Assembly (NCBI GenBank): GCA_947646735.1
Contig: CANTFK010000492.1
Span: 1 to 19,521, forward strand
Source of the DNA: Peronospora farinosa
Taxonomy: Eukaryota; Oomycota; Peronosporomycetes; Peronosporales; Peronosporaceae
Direction: 5' to 3'
Length of the DNA: 19,521 nt
Below, piece by piece: positions 17,569 to 19,521 of the stretch. How positions within the stretch are numbered: the stretch's first letter is position 1; each line of letters starts with the position of its first letter. The translations under genes were made by a program, and so were the position numbers. The notes under the pieces were generated by a model. That model searched no databases. It was not told the origin of the DNA and saw nothing but the letters and a program-made list of their open reading frames with translations.

Positions 17569-18982
17569 ATGGATGCGTCGATAGTGAATCCTGTTGCGAC
17601 GCGATTGGCCGGATCTGTGGCCAACCCGGCCGTGCTGAGCTTCTTGCTGTGGGAACGACTGAAGACACTGACGCCGCAGCACGCACGTGATTTGATGCGG
17701 CTACTGTCCACTGCAGTGGCCAATGCCTTGGATGTTCTTCGTGCTGAGAGGGGCAAGCAGCTCGGAGTCAGCTCCAAGCAACTGCAGAAGGACTTTCTGC
17801 GAGCTGCCAGTAGCCGCAGCGGTCGAGAGGTGGTGTTAAATAGCGTGGCTACAATGGCTAAGGTGGCGCAGGCACTCAACACACCCGAGACCAAGGCAGC
17901 TACGCAGCAGCTGTTTCAGACGCTGCAGTCCGTGGTGGACTTCTTTGCAAGCTACGATGGACGACGCATTATTTCGAGTACTGGCCAGTGTCTTACTAGT
18001 GTTACTGAGGTGACAGCGTCACCTGAAGCCTCCATTTTCTTGGCGGAACTAGCCACGAACATCTTGCACACGCTCGAAAGTGAGGCGAAACGGCAACATT
18101 CGAGTAGTGCTAAAGAGGAGGAGGAAGTGAAGGAAAAGAAGGAGGAAGAACAAGACGGGCGAGAACGGGAGGTTGATCAGGAGCTACCGCGTGAGACGGA
18201 GGCGGACCATGAAAGGGATCATAACGATTCGTACTCACCGGCCTTTTCGATGGCTGAGACGCGGCGGAGTTTCGACACGGAATCCATGCTATCGTCAGCA
18301 CCTGAAACTCCTACGATGGGGATGTTTGCGCCTCACGCACCGGCACACGGACCTATGTCGTCGTCATCTCCCATGCTACCAGGATCGCGACATCAGGCGC
18401 TGATATCGCCGCTCGCAGAGAAAAGTAAAAGCTACCGCTCGGCACGCATTGAAAAGGAGGTGTTGCTGAAGTTGGGAGTCGACCCGTCATTGCTCAGCGA
18501 GATCCAGCGTGTGCTTGATGTTATCACAGCTGACGAAGAAAAGAAAGAATTGGCGGAATTGCAGCGTCGGCGTGAAGAGGCAGAGATCTTTTCGAGCTTA
18601 GTAGTGCCTGAGTCGGCGGACGGGTATCACGCACGCGTTTGGCAATGACGAGGATGAAGAAAAAACTGACGATGTCACCCACGGTAACGAAGGAGTGTCG
18701 GACCCGACATCAGAACTGCTTCCTGAATGGCACGAGGAGCCGCTGCGGGAGGCACTTCGCCGTCGCCACGCCCACGCTGAAGCGTCAACGGAGGAACGAG
18801 ATTCTGCACATCGCCAAGCTTGCGAGATGGCGGCGGTGCTGGCTCGACGCAATATTGAGCATGGAGACCTCCAACCTGGTGATATTGTGGCTTGCCGGAT
18901 TATAGCCCGGATGATCGTATACGGTGCGGGTCTGTCCTTGCTGCTGTCGGGGTACCTGCTCAGTCGGAAGCTCTTTGGTTGA
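17569..18982 (+). pseudogene. Tail-anchored protein, right copy, frameshifted
   Basis: The mirror copy of 1250-2665. A 2 bp deletion at about 18621 (left arm reads GGACGCGGG, right arm GGACGGG) shifts the frame after residue 347, adds a few foreign residues and ends at 18648 (359 residues). The remaining sequence, including the C-terminal membrane anchor, continues intact in another frame to 18982, showing recent disruption. A product from this copy would lack the anchor and be soluble. Other differences are few substitutions (for example Phe-Ser to Leu-Arg near residue 57). Confidence 0.85.
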
Positions 18983-19202
18983 GAAGTGCGGAGTATTTAT
19001 ATATTACTGATTATCCAAGCATTTTTATCCTAGACACCTCAAGCCTATTGCTTTGCATAAACGTTTTCTTGTAAGTGCATCCAGGACAGCGTGAAGTGGT
19101 CTAGAATATTCTGCTGCATTCTTGTGATACCTTCGACCGAAAAGGCCTGTAAGGCCGTATTGGTCCTGAAATACGCAATACTCGAATTTTCGTGCGACCA
19201 CA

Positions 19203-19369
19203 CTTATTATTGGCTTATTATTGGGTCTGGCCTCCCTATAATTAACCAATAATAAACTGGCGCGCAGTATCCGCTAATCAAATTCTGTCCTATGCCTACT
19301 TATGTAATTATATATTATCCCTATAACTACTTATGTAATAGGTTTCTTCATTACATCACCCCCCTCTTT
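19203..19369 (-). mobile_element. LTR-like sequence with polypurine tract at the arm boundary
   Basis: AT-rich DNA with no counterpart at the left arm edge. On the minus strand a purine run (AAAGAGGGGGG, 19359-19369) is followed directly by TGATGTAATG, the arrangement expected for a polypurine tract and the 5' edge of a 3' LTR. Inside are two copies of CTACTTATGTAAT (19297-19309, 19327-19339) and repeated TTATTATTGG units close to the junction at 19202. No LTR end or target-site duplication could be fixed, so the LTR may be truncated by the duplication breakpoint. This is inference from short motifs. Confidence 0.4.
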
Positions 19370-19468
19370 AAGTTGCGCATACCTCAACGTAAGCGCAAAC
19401 GCAGAAAGTTTCTTCTCGACCAATGGCGTAACTTCGGACCTGCTCGGTTATACATAACTGACCCTAGA

Positions 19469-19521
19469 TGTAACAGGGCGAGCCCGTTACATAATATTGA
19501 CACTTATATGAAGTGTCAATA
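19469..19521 (-). repeat. Terminal hairpin pair, same type as left flank, inverted
   Basis: TGTAAC (19469-19474) pairs with GTTACA (19486-19491), with an inner AGGGC/GCCC extension. A perfect 11 bp stem with 5 nt loop follows (19495-19505/19511-19521) up to the window edge. Read on the minus strand, the order (long palindrome, short gap, TGTAAC..CCTGTTACAT) matches 258-308 on the plus strand. Confidence 0.55.

Larger units (their letters stand above)
12634..19202 (-). repeat. Right arm of giant inverted repeat
   Basis: The reverse complement of 1030-7620. Relative to the left arm it lacks about 15 bp near the inner end, 6 bp in the WW gene (near 16714) and 2 bp in the tail-anchored gene (near 18621). 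The inner edge fades at 12634-12652 (ACCAGCAGCTCAAC is shared). The outer edge stops abruptly at 19202, where AT-rich, LTR-like DNA begins. Confidence 0.95.

Noticed and set aside
1030..19202. Whole palindrome as an assembly artefact joining two haplotypes head to head
   Set aside because: Not fully rejected. Sharp, different outer junctions (1030 versus 19202) and a unique 5 kb spacer favour a real duplication, but sequence alone cannot decide.
1..19521. tRNA, rRNA or other structured RNA genes
   Set aside because: No cloverleaf with conserved T-loop or rRNA-like stretch was seen on either strand by eye. A covariance-model scan was not possible.

Overview
The window looks like nuclear DNA of a plant-pathogenic oomycete (Phytophthora or downy-mildew type). 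The evidence is a signal-peptide protein with an RYLR motif and tandem WY/LWY-type modules, compact genes with short GT-AG introns (47-77 nt), and eukaryotic housekeeping genes (Atg6/Beclin, PLP cysteine desulfurase/selenocysteine lyase). The species cannot be read from the sequence.

Layout. The dominant structure is a very large inverted repeat. The left arm (1030-7620) reappears reverse-complemented as the right arm (12634-19202) at roughly 99% identity by eye, separated by a 5.0 kb unique spacer (7621-12633). Each arm carries the same four genes in mirror order: (1) a tail-anchored protein of unknown function; (2) divergent from it across a 123 bp shared promoter, a CxxC/WW-domain protein ending in a CaaX box; (3) ATG6/Beclin, reconstructed here as three exons, with what looks like a dysferlin/peroxin (DysF) domain inserted in its N-terminal half; (4) convergent to ATG6, a two-exon cysteine desulfurase/selenocysteine-lyase-like enzyme. 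The spacer holds one intact 887-residue RxLR-LWY effector gene with an internal 696 bp tandem duplication, followed by about 2 kb with no confident gene.

The two arms are not equally healthy. The right arm has a 2 bp deletion that frameshifts the tail-anchored protein before its membrane anchor, an extra nonsense codon (CGA to TGA) in ATG6, and an in-frame 6 bp deletion in the WW gene. Both arms share one in-frame TAA in ATG6. The right desulfurase is intact but has an open N-terminal extension drawn partly from spacer DNA.

Flanks. Left of the arm lie a run of consecutive hairpins (46-307) ending in TGTAAC..GTTACA, and a decayed RxLR effector N-terminus on the minus strand (about 640-800). 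Right of the arm, the breakpoint abuts AT-rich DNA that resembles an LTR with a polypurine tract. The window ends in the same kind of hairpin pair as the left flank, in opposite orientation. The picture is a segmental inverted duplication at an effector-bearing, repeat-bounded locus, with one arm beginning to decay. An assembly artefact joining two haplotypes has to be excluded first.
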